This document shows, piece by piece, positions 45,501 to 55,468 of a DNA stretch of 64,000 nucleotides. Source of the stretch: Desulfomicrobium macestii (GTDB lineage: Bacteria > Desulfobacterota > Desulfovibrionia > Desulfovibrionales > Desulfomicrobiaceae); the NCBI RefSeq assembly GCF_014873765.1, contig NZ_JADBGG010000007.1, positions 84,817 through 148,816 of the forward strand. Direction: 5' to 3'. The notes beneath the pieces are model-generated. The model ran no database searches, was not told where the DNA came from, and saw only the letters and a list, made by a program, of their open reading frames with translations. Position 1 is the stretch's first letter, and the number at the start of each line of letters is the position of its first letter. The position numbers were made by a program, and so were the translations under genes.

Positions 45501-46120
45501 TAGGTCCAAAGTCCGTGCTCCCTGGATTCCTGATTGCACTGGGCATAGAATCCAGGGGTATCTATGAACACGGCCTGATTGGCAAAAAGGACCTCGATCT
45601 TACCGGTACTCTTCAGCTTGTAGAGATGCCTGTCGGCCTGCTCGTTCAAGGGAAACTGCAATCCGGAATTCAGTAAAAGCGACGTCTTGCCGCAATTCTC
45701 AGGCCCCAGGACCATATACCACGGCAGGGCATAGCGTGAGCGGCTCGTGGGTCCATAAAAATTCGAGGTTGTAACGGTCTTGATGGCCGTCTTGATGGTG
45801 TGCCTTATGTGCCGGAAGTCCTCGCGAAGGCGATCCTGTAAAGCCGCATCCTTCTCTTTGCGAGTCGCAATTTCGGGATCTGCCGCCTCTCTTCTGCGCT
45901 GCCGCGAAGACAGTATCGCCACCATGAGCCCCCAGATGAACACAATCACGAGCGTGCCCACCAGACGGGATGTCGTGCTCTCGAAAAAGACATGCCCAGC
46001 CACGGCTACCAGCGGCCCGGCCACCCATAGCACCATAACAAGAAGCAACGCGCAAATCAGTCCCTGTACCCAGGGTGTCTTCAGAGTTTTCAGCAGGAAA
46101 TTACAACAACGACGGATCAT
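42563..46120 (-). CDS. tssM: T6SS inner-membrane protein TssM (IcmF/VasK)
   Basis: TssM is the large ring-forming subunit of the T6SS membrane complex with TssJ and TssL. The 1185-residue protein has two membrane helices at about 17-40 and 53-70, and a third near 435-455. The cytoplasmic IcmF domain with a complete Walker A (GPENCGKT, 139-146) lies between them. The rest is the periplasmic part that ends in the beta domain contacting TssJ. Length and order are typical. Its ATG overlaps the tssL stop. Confidence 0.96.
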   Translation of the reverse strand: MIRRCCNFLLKTLKTPWVQGLICALLLVMVLWVAGPLVAVAGHVFFESTTSRLVGTLVIVFIWGLMVAILSSRQRRREAADPEIATRKEKDAALQDRLREDFRHIRHTIKTAIKTVTTSNFYGPTSRSRYALPWYMVLGPENCGKTSLLLNSGLQFPLNEQADRHLYKLKSTGKIEVLFANQAVFIDTPGFYAQCNQESREHGLWTYLLRHLFRERPAKALNGIIVCVSMRDMIDGDTARREHLARTIRTRLGEVLKNLRSYTPVYLVFTKCDAVPGFAQFFAHLSRNEREQIFGCPARSSAMDLDATRQELHELMQTLNAQIITKIHQERDCLARARMFRFPQELAALGSRIEDLIFEAFGPSRYHRPVMFRGFFFSSALSSSDVMTGAAREGELAYQSGFQSFLGDYAKGFFLLRLLEGFVIPEAGLADADREHIWMLRFRRFGTQLAAGIVLIAGVSLLAFSFKDNFRRMELLEVMSNDFKREQQAHLEAGDALKILPELAPLEKALTVYDRHQDPFLSRRMGLYQGDVFEGATRRAYTGVLNARLLPRVREMAVNTMGESLDDLGALKSALRAYLMLCQPEKLSERFLKEWLETRWAELYPEGVADQRMLMRHMSFLIEEGISPVSPDEETLAKARTALLKKPLSHLAYQQMKEEASEGGNSAFTFHGVFGGRISAFSGDTYAIPYLYTLEGFHEYIMERCPEIIKELTEDSWVFGPKSMLFSALDVEKISKDVRVLYFKDYARHWNQALQELRVFTPRSLVGAADLAEQLGSGVSPVVLMLRELRKNTTFVTREEQESGLESAVEDQAAKRGTRKLAGVAGTALAKAATESVLDVVAQARTKVAREALRDAQLVTQSFKHLDSLIDAEGNPAPALKGVHDAMRDAGLLFRRINDSNNRSKQLLAALQDIAEDRDDTLHSLSSAAERLPAPVRKWYSTVSTGGLKQMLAEAASIIDSVYHDSVLHVYNAGLKELYPLRIDSELDANLVEFTNFFKKAGVFDVFHDTYIRPFVSKNGEIRPVLGCSLPISKESIEQLQRVRKIQDAFFVSDNDLGISFLIEPYALDVKLKQVELSHGSKMLSYWHGPVQGANFVWPLDAGQSPEASLAMTDVHAVRAFKEMRGDWAFFRLLQNGKVKLMEGNKCIVELYENGKWAQFLIQFRNKANPFDPEVCSFSLPETLF

Positions 46121-47013
46121 TTGCCTTCCCTCCCGCTTGCAGAAGAACTGATCGCGAACTGATGCAAAAGAGGTTCTGCGCGATTATCGAGAATGTGAAA
46201 AAAAGACGCGTAAGTGGCGGCCAGACAAGTAACAACGAAGATGACCAGAAGATAAAGGGGAACGTATGTATAGATTTTGTTCTTGTAATTCCCGTCCGGC
46301 AATTTCTTGCACAAATCCTGAGCGGGCTCTCCACGAAGTATGCGGATTTGCCGGTATATCCGTTCACGCAACAACTCCAATTCTATCGGTCCGCGGGATT
46401 GTAGCTTGTAACGCCCCTCGAAACCGAGGCTGAGCAAAAGATACATCAGTTCAAGAAGATAAAGATTGCGCGCCGGTTGCTGTATGCACCTGTCTATAAT
46501 CTGAAAAAACTTCTCTCCTCCCCATGTTTCGTTGTGAAAGGTGCTCAAGAGAGCCTTGCGCGACCAGCCCCCCTGAGCACCTTGCGGCGAGGTGCTCACG
46601 CTCTCGTCAAGAGCCGTGCACAACACGTAGCGCGCCGCCAGTACTTGCGAATGATCGATCTCGCTTCCCAGCGCCCTGTTCTCGAAACCACGAATCTCGG
46701 CTTCAAGACGGTTTCTGAGGCCATCCAATCCGAGTTCTTCATCTCGGGTTTCACCCTCACCCTGCGACTTCACCGTTTCAGAACCCAACGCCCTCAAACG
46801 CACCATCTCAAGCAGCAAGCCGGAAGCACAGTTGACCAGCGGGTTCAACCCTGGAGTATAATCTTCCAGGGATGCCTGTTGCGCAATATAGACCGCGGAA
46901 CGCGAGCCATGCTCCCCGGGCGTCACGTGCACTTCCTCATCCGGAAGCCGCGACTTTTCGGGCGCGTGCGCCTCCCCTTCAAACTTTGTCTTGTCATCAT
47001 CTCTGGATTGCAT
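46117..47013 (-). CDS. tssL: T6SS inner-membrane protein TssL (IcmH/DotU)
   Basis: TssL is the cytoplasm-facing anchor of the T6SS membrane complex. The 298-residue protein has the DotU domain (LGFEGRYKLQSRG, with the earlier ALDESVSTSPQGAQGGWSRKALLSTFHNETWGGEKFF) and one C-terminal membrane helix (YVPLYLLVIFVVTCLAATYASFF). There is no peptidoglycan-binding extension, so another protein may anchor the complex to the wall. The N-terminal 35 residues are charged and probably flexible. AAGGAG precedes the ATG at 47013. Confidence 0.95.
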   Translation of the reverse strand: MQSRDDDKTKFEGEAHAPEKSRLPDEEVHVTPGEHGSRSAVYIAQQASLEDYTPGLNPLVNCASGLLLEMVRLRALGSETVKSQGEGETRDEELGLDGLRNRLEAEIRGFENRALGSEIDHSQVLAARYVLCTALDESVSTSPQGAQGGWSRKALLSTFHNETWGGEKFFQIIDRCIQQPARNLYLLELMYLLLSLGFEGRYKLQSRGPIELELLRERIYRQIRILRGEPAQDLCKKLPDGNYKNKIYTYVPLYLLVIFVVTCLAATYASFFHILDNRAEPLLHQFAISSSASGREGK

Positions 47014-47015
47014 GC

Positions 47016-48347
47016 CTACTCCTTGATGGCCCAGAATTGCAGATGAATGCCTGGAAATGTTCCGGAAACGTGCAGTGCGAAGCCACCGGAAAGTTCAAGC
47101 TGCGCCAGTTCTTCAGAGGTTATATCCAGCTTGAAGTATGTCTTGCCGGCATGAAAGGGTATTTGACGCGGCGCAACGGGCAGGACCCGAACCTTGATCC
47201 CGGGCAACTGCAGCCGAACCATGTCGCGAATTCGTTCCACGGAACTGATCTTGAGTTGCCTTGGCATCGTGGCCCGGATGGTTTCGGAATCCATGTCCGC
47301 GCGCACGGCCAGAACGAAAGTCGCGGTGCTGAGCAGGTTGCGATCGTGGATCGGCGATACGAGGATGCCATACTTGCGCTCCTGCAAGGGCAACTCCACG
47401 GCATGCTGCTCCAGCACCATGCTCAGGGCTTGCCGGGCATGACTCATCAAGTTGGAAAAAACCGCGTCCTGGGCGCTGTGATCATACGGCATCAATTCCC
47501 CAGGCCTCTTCCGGGATTCCGCAAAGGAGGACAATTCACCAACGAGACCGAGCAGCCGCACATAAAACTCCTCCGGGTGCAGCCCCGGAGTCTGTCCCAA
47601 ATGCCGAAACACGGGTTCCACACGGTTGATGCACTGAAGAAGCCAGAAATCGGCGGCTTCGGCCGTGCCCGTCTGTCCTGCGCTGCTCACCCGCAAGGCC
47701 AGCTGATCGCCCCGATGTGAAAGCAGGCCGACTATTTCCCGCAGGTATCCGGACAAAAGCGGAGAGGCCGCAAGATGCAGAAAGGTCGGCATGAAATCCT
47801 TGTCGAGCAGGACAGTCCTATCCGGCTTGCACTCCAGGATCTGCACGACAGGCATGCTGATATATCCCTTAACCTCTGTATCCTCTTCGAGCATGAGCCT
47901 CAGATCCAATCGGCAGCAGGCGATCTCCATCTCCTTGTGGCTGCCCGCGACACTGTCTCTGATGGAAACTCGATGGGCCACATACGGAGTCGAGATGCCC
48001 TGGGTCCCCTCTTGGCGAACCTCTGAAGTTCCCTCCGCCGCCAACGGCAGGGCCAACACTACGCGCCGATTGGTGATGCCCGACGGGATGTCCAGGGCCA
48101 AGGCCTCTTGCCCCTGCCCCACATCGAACACCGTGCCGTCGGGCAAGAATCCCTTGGCCCTGTTCAACACCACTTTGCCAAGAGCCAGATATTGCTCGTC
48201 GATGGAAAAATCCATGAATCCCCAACCATGGTGAACATGTGCAAGGATCCGCATTCGAATCTGGGAACTTACATACCGGTCTTGCTGCTGAAAATGCTGC
48301 GGAGCCACGGCCATGCCCTCGAACCAAAATATTTTCTCGGAAAGCAT
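47016..48347 (-). CDS. tssK: T6SS baseplate protein TssK
   Basis: TssK links the baseplate (TssEFG-VgrG) to the membrane complex. The 443-residue protein begins LSEKIFWFEGMAVAPQHFQQQDRYV, the typical TssK start. It also has GILVSPIHDRNLLSTATFVLAVRAD and HAGKTYFKLDI. I start at the ATG at 48347 with GGGGG upstream; sequence before it up to 48527 lies over the tssJ gene and is not part of it. Confidence 0.95.
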   Translation of the reverse strand: MLSEKIFWFEGMAVAPQHFQQQDRYVSSQIRMRILAHVHHGWGFMDFSIDEQYLALGKVVLNRAKGFLPDGTVFDVGQGQEALALDIPSGITNRRVVLALPLAAEGTSEVRQEGTQGISTPYVAHRVSIRDSVAGSHKEMEIACCRLDLRLMLEEDTEVKGYISMPVVQILECKPDRTVLLDKDFMPTFLHLAASPLLSGYLREIVGLLSHRGDQLALRVSSAGQTGTAEAADFWLLQCINRVEPVFRHLGQTPGLHPEEFYVRLLGLVGELSSFAESRKRPGELMPYDHSAQDAVFSNLMSHARQALSMVLEQHAVELPLQERKYGILVSPIHDRNLLSTATFVLAVRADMDSETIRATMPRQLKISSVERIRDMVRLQLPGIKVRVLPVAPRQIPFHAGKTYFKLDITSEELAQLELSGGFALHVSGTFPGIHLQFWAIKE

Positions 48348-48363
48348 AAAGTCCCCCCGGCCG

Positions 48364-48978
48364 TTATCTGTCGCCCAGAGCGGACCCGTCACGCCCACGT
48401 CCAGCGGAAGATTCACCGGCATCGGAGGCAGACGGTTCCGCCGATACGCCTTCATCCATGGCAGCAGTGTTCTCCCCTGTGGGATTGTGGAACTTGTACA
48501 CCGCCTGCAAGGGATCCCAATCAGCAACCTCTTCGCCGGGGATGAGTATCAGCGTAGCGTCACGGATTTCTATTCCAACGGTGTTCACCTCTTCGAAATC
48601 GACGGGGGAGACGACCTTCCATTTGGCCCGCTCCACCTGACGAAACCCGGCCAGCAATCCCAGAAATCGTGTCCCCTCAACAGGCTCGTAAGTAATTCGC
48701 CGGGCCTCTCCCGGAACGAGCACCAGTTCGTCCGCCGCGAGAAGATCGGCCCCGAGGACCTGGACCGGGGTCTCGAAGAGAGGACGGAAATCCGATTGGC
48801 TAAACGCCAGATCGGATCGCAGCTCGTAAACCTTGACGATGACCGGAGATGGCCGCCCCGTATGGTCGGGATTGGAGTTGATCTGGCTGGCCACGGCAAG
48901 GTCGATCCGGGGTTTGGCACATCCTCCGAGAAAACCAAGCACCGACAGCATGAATAAAACAAGGGCGTAACGCATCAT
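48364..48978 (-). CDS. tssJ: T6SS outer-membrane lipoprotein TssJ
   Basis: TssJ is the outer-membrane lipoprotein of the T6SS membrane complex that binds TssM. The 204-residue protein has the signal YALVLFMLSVLGFLGGC with a GGC lipobox. The TssJ transthyretin-like fold fits the segments PSPVIVKVYELRSDLAFSQSDF, ELVLVPGEARRITYE and VVSPVDFEEV. A Glu/Ser/Gly-rich tail of about 35 residues is unusual and may be flexible. Double ATG start; the stop of the FHA gene overlaps it. Confidence 0.92.
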   Translation of the reverse strand: MMRYALVLFMLSVLGFLGGCAKPRIDLAVASQINSNPDHTGRPSPVIVKVYELRSDLAFSQSDFRPLFETPVQVLGADLLAADELVLVPGEARRITYEPVEGTRFLGLLAGFRQVERAKWKVVSPVDFEEVNTVGIEIRDATLILIPGEEVADWDPLQAVYKFHNPTGENTAAMDEGVSAEPSASDAGESSAGRGRDGSALGDR

Positions 48979-50267
48979 GAATCTCCTTTGAAAACAGAGC
49001 GCTCCGTCAACGGGTTGAGCGTCCTCACCTGCATGTCGTAAGCGCGGGCAAAATCATGCAAAAATAGAGCGGCAAAGCCCTCATGATCATCCAGAAGCGC
49101 CTGATGCATTTTCTGAAACAAATGCCAAAGTCTGGCCTTTTGCCAAAAATAAACAGGGCCATTGTATTCCAGACGCGCCTCCACGGACTTGGGGGATATT
49201 TTTTCGAGGACGGCCCGGATGGATGCCCGGGCCCCCGCCACGAGTCCCAGGTGATGCCCGTGCAACGCGTTGAAGCCGGAGAGCATGGCCTTTCCTGCCG
49301 GAAGCATGCCCTCCCGCGTGGGGCCAAGCAGATGCTCCAGAGCGACCTTGGAAGTGGGAGTGAAGTTGAGAGGGTTGTTGTCGGACAGCCGCATCGTGGT
49401 CACGGGAAGGCGCAGATCGGCCTTGCATTCGGCTTGATTTCGCAAACAGTGATGCAATCCGTCCACCGCCGCGAGTATGATTTCAGCCGCCTGACCGAGC
49501 ATGCGTGCCCGTTCCTGCGGCGAATCGGGGATTTGGGAAAAACCGAGCATCCTGAAAAAAACATCGGTTTCCGGTACTGGAACGCGATCCTGCGTGGGAG
49601 GACCATGCTCGACGGCAGGTGGCGCTGCGGGAGCGGCGGGTGACGCTGCCGGAGCGGCCGCCGACAAGGCGCTGTCAGTTTCATCGTCCCAATCTTCTGG
49701 CAATTCAATAACCTCGGATTCGGGGATCATGTTGACATGGCACAAACTGTCCGTGGCCACGCTGTTGTGATCAGCGGGAGAGTCCCCCTGGGTCTGCATG
49801 GTTTCACCGAGCAGGTCGTCATAGTAACCCAGACGCCGCTTGACCTCGAAATTCTCCTGCTGCTCCAAGGCAACCAGGGGATCGGAGGACAGCATGTTGT
49901 CGGCCGGGAGCAAAAAATTCCCGCCCGCTCGCGGCTCGATATACGCATCCGGGCGATGGAGAAGGCGAGCCTGGAAGGAATAGACGCCTATAGTGTAGCT
50001 GTTCCCATGCTCGATCTTGTGCTGCACCCCCCTTTCCAGCGGCATTGTGCCCGGCTGCGTAAAAATTCCGTTACGACTGACGTCCTCGATATAAAACGCA
50101 TGACCATCGCAACTGATTATTGCGTGTTTTCGAGAGATACGCCTTCCTCTGTCGGGAAGTATCCATTCGCACTCGTCTGAACGCCCAATAAATCCGCCCG
50201 CCTCACTGAAAACGTGAGTGGTAGGAAAATTTGCCGAAAATTTTTGTCGGCTTATGATTTCAAACAT
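48975..50267 (-). CDS. T6SS FHA-domain protein (TagH/ImpI-like)
   Basis: A forkhead-associated protein of 430 residues that would bind the phosphothreonine made by the T6SS kinase. The FHA domain covers residues 1-105 and keeps GFIGRSDECEWILPD, RRISRKHAIISCDG and EDVSRNGIF. The rest includes an Ala/Pro-rich linker near residue 195-225 and the C-terminal TagH domain, here with the segment ARASIRAVLEKISPKSVEARLE. I use the ATG at 50267; a GTG at 50276 is possible. Its phosphorylation would favour T6SS activation, as for Fha1. Confidence 0.88.
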   Translation of the reverse strand: MFEIISRQKFSANFPTTHVFSEAGGFIGRSDECEWILPDRGRRISRKHAIISCDGHAFYIEDVSRNGIFTQPGTMPLERGVQHKIEHGNSYTIGVYSFQARLLHRPDAYIEPRAGGNFLLPADNMLSSDPLVALEQQENFEVKRRLGYYDDLLGETMQTQGDSPADHNSVATDSLCHVNMIPESEVIELPEDWDDETDSALSAAAPAASPAAPAAPPAVEHGPPTQDRVPVPETDVFFRMLGFSQIPDSPQERARMLGQAAEIILAAVDGLHHCLRNQAECKADLRLPVTTMRLSDNNPLNFTPTSKVALEHLLGPTREGMLPAGKAMLSGFNALHGHHLGLVAGARASIRAVLEKISPKSVEARLEYNGPVYFWQKARLWHLFQKMHQALLDDHEGFAALFLHDFARAYDMQVRTLNPLTERSVFKGDS

Positions 50268-50312
50268 CAATTCCACGGCTACTCCAGAGAAACATATTGC
50301 ACTGAATACACG

Positions 50313-51836
50313 TTATGAATAGCTGCGATCAACAATACGCCGAAGCTTGTGATTGAGTGTACGAATCGGTATCCCAAGAGACTGCGACACATCCTTCTTT
50401 CTGTTTTCATAAAACTTCATGAATTCGAGGATAACGGACGATTCATACGTATTGACAAGTTCATGCAGCTTCATTCTTCCGTACTTACAGGTAGAATATT
50501 CACCAATAATACCTTCTGCGGAGATAACGGTTGCATCTTTATGCATCATGATCACCGCCCGCTCCAGCTTGGAAAAAAATTCTCGAACGTTTCCGTGATA
50601 AGGCAATGATCGCAGTGCTGCCCAGGCTTCGGGCGCTATGCTCAAGCCAGGCCGCTGATATCGAACCGAAAGCTGCGCCAGACAATGCCGGGCAAGGATT
50701 GGCAGATCCCCCAAACGCTCGCGCAGCGGCGGAAGCTTCAGATGAAACAGGGCCAACCTGTGAAAAAGATCGCGACGAAAGACGCCTTGCTCCACGGCCT
50801 CTTCCATATCTCGGTTGGTAGCCGCCAAGACACGGATGTTCACGGCGTGCGAACGAACGTCCCCCACGGGGCGCACGGTGTGCTCCTGCAGCACCCGGAG
50901 CAGCTTGGACTGGACATTGACCGGCATGTCCCCAATCTCGTCCAGCAGGACCGTCCCTCCGTTGGCGCTACGCAACAGACCCGCATGATCGGCCTCCGCT
51001 CCGCTGAAAGCGCCCTTGCGGTGCCCGAACAGCTCGCTCTCCAGGAGATTGGATGGCAAGGCCGCGCAGTTGATCTGCACGAAGGGACCCTGGCGACGAC
51101 TGCTTGCATTGTGGATTGCCGTAGCCACAACCTCCTTGCCCGTACCCGTTTCGCCGGTAATGAGAACCGGCACGTCGCTGGCCGAAATGTTCACGACCAT
51201 CGACCGGATCTCCTCCATGGATTCGCTCTGCCCGAGAATACTCTTCTCTGGCCGCAGACGGGCCTCCCGGGCTTCGCGTTCAAGTCGGACGCAGTCTTCG
51301 CTCAAACCGTTCACGATGGAATGATGCCGCCCCTTGAGCATGACCACATCCAATACGGCAGCGGCGTAATCGAGCACGATCCGCACATGGTCGGCCAGGA
51401 TATCCGGCCTGCTCCGGAAGGCCATGACGACTCCGCCAAGGACAACATTCCCAGGCGCCGTCAGGGGTTCCACCACCGCGCATCGGATGTGCCCTTCGAT
51501 GTCGGCGCAGAGCTGTTCAAGGGACGGGGGAAGCCCCGCGTACAATTCCGATTCAACCCGACAGGCCTTGCCGCAGTGCACGCTGAAGGCCAGGGGGTCG
51601 TCCAGTTCCCACGCAGGAATGGCGGACAACTCGCTGAAGACTGCCGCATCGCAGGGATGGCGGCCCGCCAGCAGCAGGGACTGTCTGCCCTGATCGAAAA
51701 GAAAGACGCCGACCGCACAAGCCCTTGTTTCGATCAGGGAGGCCACGGCGCTAGCCAGACAGCGAGCCACCTCATCGGGCCTGGAGCAGCCACGCAGACG
51801 TTCGCCCCACTCCTTCAGGGCCAGAACATCCGTCAC
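50313..51836 (-). CDS. Sigma-54-dependent activator of the T6SS (VasH-like)
   Basis: A bacterial enhancer-binding protein of 507 residues inside the T6SS operon. It has an N-terminal GAF-like sensor (about 1-170), an AAA+ domain with GETGTGKE (Walker A), the sigma-54 contact loop GAFSGA (canonical GAFTGA, with Ser for Thr), [11 protein letters not shown] (Walker B), and a C-terminal Fis-type HTH ([17 protein letters not shown]). The start is a GTG at 51836 overlapping the tssH stop. It probably drives the sigma-54 promoter of hcp (61977). VasH of Vibrio has the same role. Confidence 0.9.
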   Translation of the reverse strand: MTDVLALKEWGERLRGCSRPDEVARCLASAVASLIETRACAVGVFLFDQGRQSLLLAGRHPCDAAVFSELSAIPAWELDDPLAFSVHCGKACRVESELYAGLPPSLEQLCADIEGHIRCAVVEPLTAPGNVVLGGVVMAFRSRPDILADHVRIVLDYAAAVLDVVMLKGRHHSIVNGLSEDCVRLEREAREARLRPEKSILGQSESMEEIRSMVVNISASDVPVLITGETGTGKEVVATAIHNASSRRQGPFVQINCAALPSNLLESELFGHRKGAFSGAEADHAGLLRSANGGTVLLDEIGDMPVNVQSKLLRVLQEHTVRPVGDVRSHAVNIRVLAATNRDMEEAVEQGVFRRDLFHRLALFHLKLPPLRERLGDLPILARHCLAQLSVRYQRPGLSIAPEAWAALRSLPYHGNVREFFSKLERAVIMMHKDATVISAEGIIGEYSTCKYGRMKLHELVNTYESSVILEFMKFYENRKKDVSQSLGIPIRTLNHKLRRIVDRSYS

Positions 51837-54430
51837 GACCGCCCCCCCAGTTCGAATGTGAACGAGCCGTCCGTTCTGTTCAGCCCCACGCGCAACTCGC
51901 CGCAGGGATTCCCGCTTTCGCTAAGAGCTCCGAGAAGCGTGGTGGCGATGCCGGGCAACAACGATGTTCCGATGATGTGGTCGATATTGCGCGCCCCGGA
52001 CTCCACCGCCGTGCAGCTGGCCATGATGGAGGCTGCCACCTCCTCTTCCCAGCGCAGGTTGATCCGATGCCTCCCGGCCAGGCGCGACTTGACCTTGGCC
52101 AGCTTCATCTCGACGAGCTCTCTTAAGGTTTCGCCCCCAATGGTGGTGTAGGGCACGACAGTCATGCGACCGAGCAGGGCCGGCTGAAAATGCCGAAGCA
52201 GAGCCGGACGCAGGGCTTCCTTGAGCACTTCCGGATCGGGGGTTTCATCCTCTTCGCAAAGGGCCGAAACAATGTCGCCGCCGATATTCGAGGTCATGAA
52301 GATGACGCAGTTGCGAAAATCCACCTCTCGCCCTTCGCCATCGGCAAGCATACCCTTGTCGAAGATCTGGTAGAAGAGATTCAGCACCTCGGGGTGCGCC
52401 TTCTCCACTTCATCGAAGAGCACGGCGCAGTAGGGCTGCCTCCGTACGGCCTCGGTCAGGCGCCCGCCCTCGCCAAAACCCACGTAACCCGGAGGCGATC
52501 CGATGAGACGCGAGACCGTATGCTTCTCCTGGAATTCAGACATGTTGATGCAGACCAGCATATGGGAGCCCCCGAACAGCGCGTCGGCCACGGCCAGAGC
52601 CGTTTCGGTCTTGCCGACACCAGAGGGTCCCACCAGCAAAAATATGCCCGTGGGCCTGGTCGGGCTGTTGAGTCCGACCTGGGCGGCCAGGACTGTCCGC
52701 TCGATGGTCTGCAGAGCGAAATCCTGGCCGCGGACCCGTCGGCGCAAATCCTCTCCCAGCCGCTCGATCACTCCGGCTCCGTCGCCACCGAGTTTCGACA
52801 CGGGAATTCCCGTCCATTCGGAGACAATGCCGCGCACCAGGGGCGGAGTGACTTCATGGAACACGAGGGGTCGGCCGGCTTGTTCAATACGCAATTCGTC
52901 CACCAGACCTCTTGTATCCTCCCCCATGCTCCTGCAATCCTGCCCCCCGGGCTGATTGCGCTGCCTGAGGAGGGACTCGACGAGGCCTCGTTCCCTGGTC
53001 CAGCGCTCGGCAAGGACCTCCATGTCCCGGACAAGCTGGTCGACCCGCCCGCGCAGGCCCGCGTGTCTGTCTCCGTCAGGCAGATCGGCGGTTTTAAGAC
53101 CGCAGGTCACGCAGTCACGCTCCAGTGCGTCGAGTTCCCTGCGGACCGAGGCCAACTCCTCTTCCAGAGCCTCAAGGGCTGGCGGCTTGGCGCCAAGACT
53201 CACCCGCACCCTGGCGCAGGCCGTGTCCAGGACGTCGATGGCCTTGTCGGGCAAACGGCGGCCGCTCAGGTAGCGGCATGAGAGTTCCGCCGTGCACAGA
53301 ATCGCGTCGTCGCGGATATAGACATTGTGGGTCTTCTCGTAATGGGGGACGATGCCGCGCAGGATGGTCACCGTTTCCTCCACGGACGGCTCGTCCAGCT
53401 TGACCAGCTGAAAACGGCGGGCCAGGGCCGCGTCCTTCTCGAAATATTTCTTGTACTCGCTCCAGGTTGTGGCCGCGATGGTTCGCATCTCGCCCCGAGC
53501 CAGGGCGGGCTTGAGCAGATTCGCCCCGTCGCCCGCCCCCGGGGCATTACCAGCCCCCACCAGGGTATGCGCCTCGTCGATGAAGAGAATGGTCGGAACG
53601 GGCGCGGCCTTGACCTCGTCAATGACGCCCTTGAGCCGCTTTTCAAACTCCCCCTTCACGCTGGCTCCCGCCTGCAAACGCCCCATGTCCAGTCCGACGA
53701 TGCGCACTCCGGCCAGGGCATCGGGCACCTGCCCTTCGACGACACGCAGAGCCAGACCTTCCACCACGGCGGTCTTGCCCACGCCCGGATCGCCCACCAG
53801 AATGGGGTTGTTCTTGCGGCGCCGCGTCAGGATGTCGATCATCATGCGTATTTCGGGCCCTCTGGCAAAAACCGGGTCCGTGCGCCCCGCCCTGGCGTCG
53901 GCGGTGAAATCCGTGGCGTACTTTTCCAGGAATCCTCCGCCTCCGCTTGTCTCCCGGCTGCCGGCAGGTCCGCTCCGCCCTTCCCGCAACCCGTCCAACA
54001 GGCGGCGCAGGGCGTCGCCGGGGATCTGCCCGAGTTCCTGATAGAAGGGCATGGCCCCATAGCGCGCAGGGTTGAGCAGAAGGGCCAGGACCAGTTCGCC
54101 GACCCCGACCTTGTCCCGACGCAGCTCGAGACTCGCCAGCAGATAAGCCTCCTGCAGGAACCCGATGAGAAGCGGAGAAAAGACCGGCCGTGACGTGGAA
54201 GCCTCCCGTCGCACGGTCCGGGCGAGCAGTCCGCGCATGGTGTCGAGGCTGCGGTCGAACTGCGTGAAGATGTCCGTCATCTCCTGCGTTGCGAGCAGTT
54301 TTTCCATGTAATCGTCGATACCTATCTCGAAGCCGCCCCGGCTCACGCAGGCACCGGCCGCCTCCTCAAGAGCCTCGCGACATGCTTCGTCAAGGGCACC
54401 GACAAGAGAAGAAAGATTCATTGAGATCAT
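51833..54430 (-). CDS. tssH: T6SS AAA+ ATPase TssH (ClpV)
   Basis: ClpV disassembles the contracted TssBC sheath for reuse. The 865-residue protein has an N domain, two AAA+ modules with GDPGVGKT (residues 213-220) and GPSGVGKT, and a coiled-coil middle domain around 420-510. The pore loop and [19 protein letters not shown] are typical. It is recognised as ClpV1 by the T6SS context. Starts [10 protein letters not shown] at 54430, with no strong ribosome site; it may depend on translation of tssG, which ends three bases before. Confidence 0.95.
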   Translation of the reverse strand: MISMNLSSLVGALDEACREALEEAAGACVSRGGFEIGIDDYMEKLLATQEMTDIFTQFDRSLDTMRGLLARTVRREASTSRPVFSPLLIGFLQEAYLLASLELRRDKVGVGELVLALLLNPARYGAMPFYQELGQIPGDALRRLLDGLREGRSGPAGSRETSGGGGFLEKYATDFTADARAGRTDPVFARGPEIRMMIDILTRRRKNNPILVGDPGVGKTAVVEGLALRVVEGQVPDALAGVRIVGLDMGRLQAGASVKGEFEKRLKGVIDEVKAAPVPTILFIDEAHTLVGAGNAPGAGDGANLLKPALARGEMRTIAATTWSEYKKYFEKDAALARRFQLVKLDEPSVEETVTILRGIVPHYEKTHNVYIRDDAILCTAELSCRYLSGRRLPDKAIDVLDTACARVRVSLGAKPPALEALEEELASVRRELDALERDCVTCGLKTADLPDGDRHAGLRGRVDQLVRDMEVLAERWTRERGLVESLLRQRNQPGGQDCRSMGEDTRGLVDELRIEQAGRPLVFHEVTPPLVRGIVSEWTGIPVSKLGGDGAGVIERLGEDLRRRVRGQDFALQTIERTVLAAQVGLNSPTRPTGIFLLVGPSGVGKTETALAVADALFGGSHMLVCINMSEFQEKHTVSRLIGSPPGYVGFGEGGRLTEAVRRQPYCAVLFDEVEKAHPEVLNLFYQIFDKGMLADGEGREVDFRNCVIFMTSNIGGDIVSALCEEDETPDPEVLKEALRPALLRHFQPALLGRMTVVPYTTIGGETLRELVEMKLAKVKSRLAGRHRINLRWEEEVAASIMASCTAVESGARNIDHIIGTSLLPGIATTLLGALSESGNPCGELRVGLNRTDGSFTFELGGRS

Positions 54431-54433
54431 AAG

Positions 54434-55468
54434 TTAGTCCACATACCTGCTGTCTGTTTCAAGCACGATAACCCCATCACCCCCGACTCCCGCCCAGGTT
54501 GTCCAGCCAAGACGGCAAGGGCTGGCCTGGCCGATGATGAATTCGGGAATCTCCGAAGGACGAAGCCTGAGCTCCACGTCAAAGCCAAGCCGCGAACGGA
54601 GCACGAACCGCACCAGGGTCTGCAGTTCCGAAAAGAGGCTCCCCCCGGGCAGAAAGTCCGTGAATCGTTTCCAGGAAAGGTTGTCGAAAAGCACGCGGAA
54701 TTTGCCGGTCTGGTCGAGCACCTTGCTGCCCAGCAGAAAATCCACGGACAATCTGCAGTTGGCCAGTCCCAGGGAACATTGCTGGTCCGCAGGGATAGGC
54801 ACCAGGCGGCGAATGCAGGGGATGATGTGCACAAGGGGGTGCCCGAAGTAATGACGCAGAATACTCTCCAGTGAACCGGCGGCCTCTCCGCTGAATGCGA
54901 TGAGGCCCATGTACGAAAGAAGCCGTTCGCGTCGAAGGCTGCTGCTGCCCTGCAATTCCTTGTGCCCAAGGCCGATGAAACTGAAAAAATGCCTTGAGTT
55001 GATGTCTGTCCCGTTGCCCCTGAACTGGAGATAATAGCGGTATTTGTTCCAGATTCCGTAGAAGAGCGAGATGAGGTGATGGTTGATCACGTCAAAAAAA
55101 TCGCGCAACGCATCCGGCTCGTCCTGGTGCTGCGCGACATGCTCGGTGAAATAGGCGGGAAGCGGCGAAGCCGCCCCGTGCAATCCCATCAGGTTGAGCA
55201 CGAACCAGACGCGCCCGTCTTTGCCGTCATCATCACTGCGCGTCGCGCCGTGGATGTCGCTGGGCGGAAAGGACAGGTTCGGGTTGACCTTGAACCGCAG
55301 CCAATCTTCCGGAGGATGCTTGTCGTCGCCTACGCGCAGCAGGAGTTCAACCGCCCTGGAAAAGGCGTAGTTCCCGGAGATGCGGGCCGCAGCCTCCGTC
55401 ATTGAGAGAGCTACGGACTTCTTGGGATCTTTCACGGGATCAGTTTCCTCCCGAGCCTTGCCGGCCAT
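54434..55468 (-). CDS. tssG: T6SS baseplate protein TssG
   Basis: TssG is a wedge component of the T6SS baseplate, binding TssF and TssK. The 344-residue protein shows the TssG features: VRFKVNPNLSFPPSDI, a central FDVINHHLISLFYGIWNKYRYYL and RFVLRSRLGFDVELRLRP near the end. GAGGAAT lies before the ATG at 55468. It overlaps the end of tssF by 37 bases. Confidence 0.93.
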   Translation of the reverse strand: MAGKAREETDPVKDPKKSVALSMTEAAARISGNYAFSRAVELLLRVGDDKHPPEDWLRFKVNPNLSFPPSDIHGATRSDDDGKDGRVWFVLNLMGLHGAASPLPAYFTEHVAQHQDEPDALRDFFDVINHHLISLFYGIWNKYRYYLQFRGNGTDINSRHFFSFIGLGHKELQGSSSLRRERLLSYMGLIAFSGEAAGSLESILRHYFGHPLVHIIPCIRRLVPIPADQQCSLGLANCRLSVDFLLGSKVLDQTGKFRVLFDNLSWKRFTDFLPGGSLFSELQTLVRFVLRSRLGFDVELRLRPSEIPEFIIGQASPCRLGWTTWAGVGGDGVIVLETDSRYVD

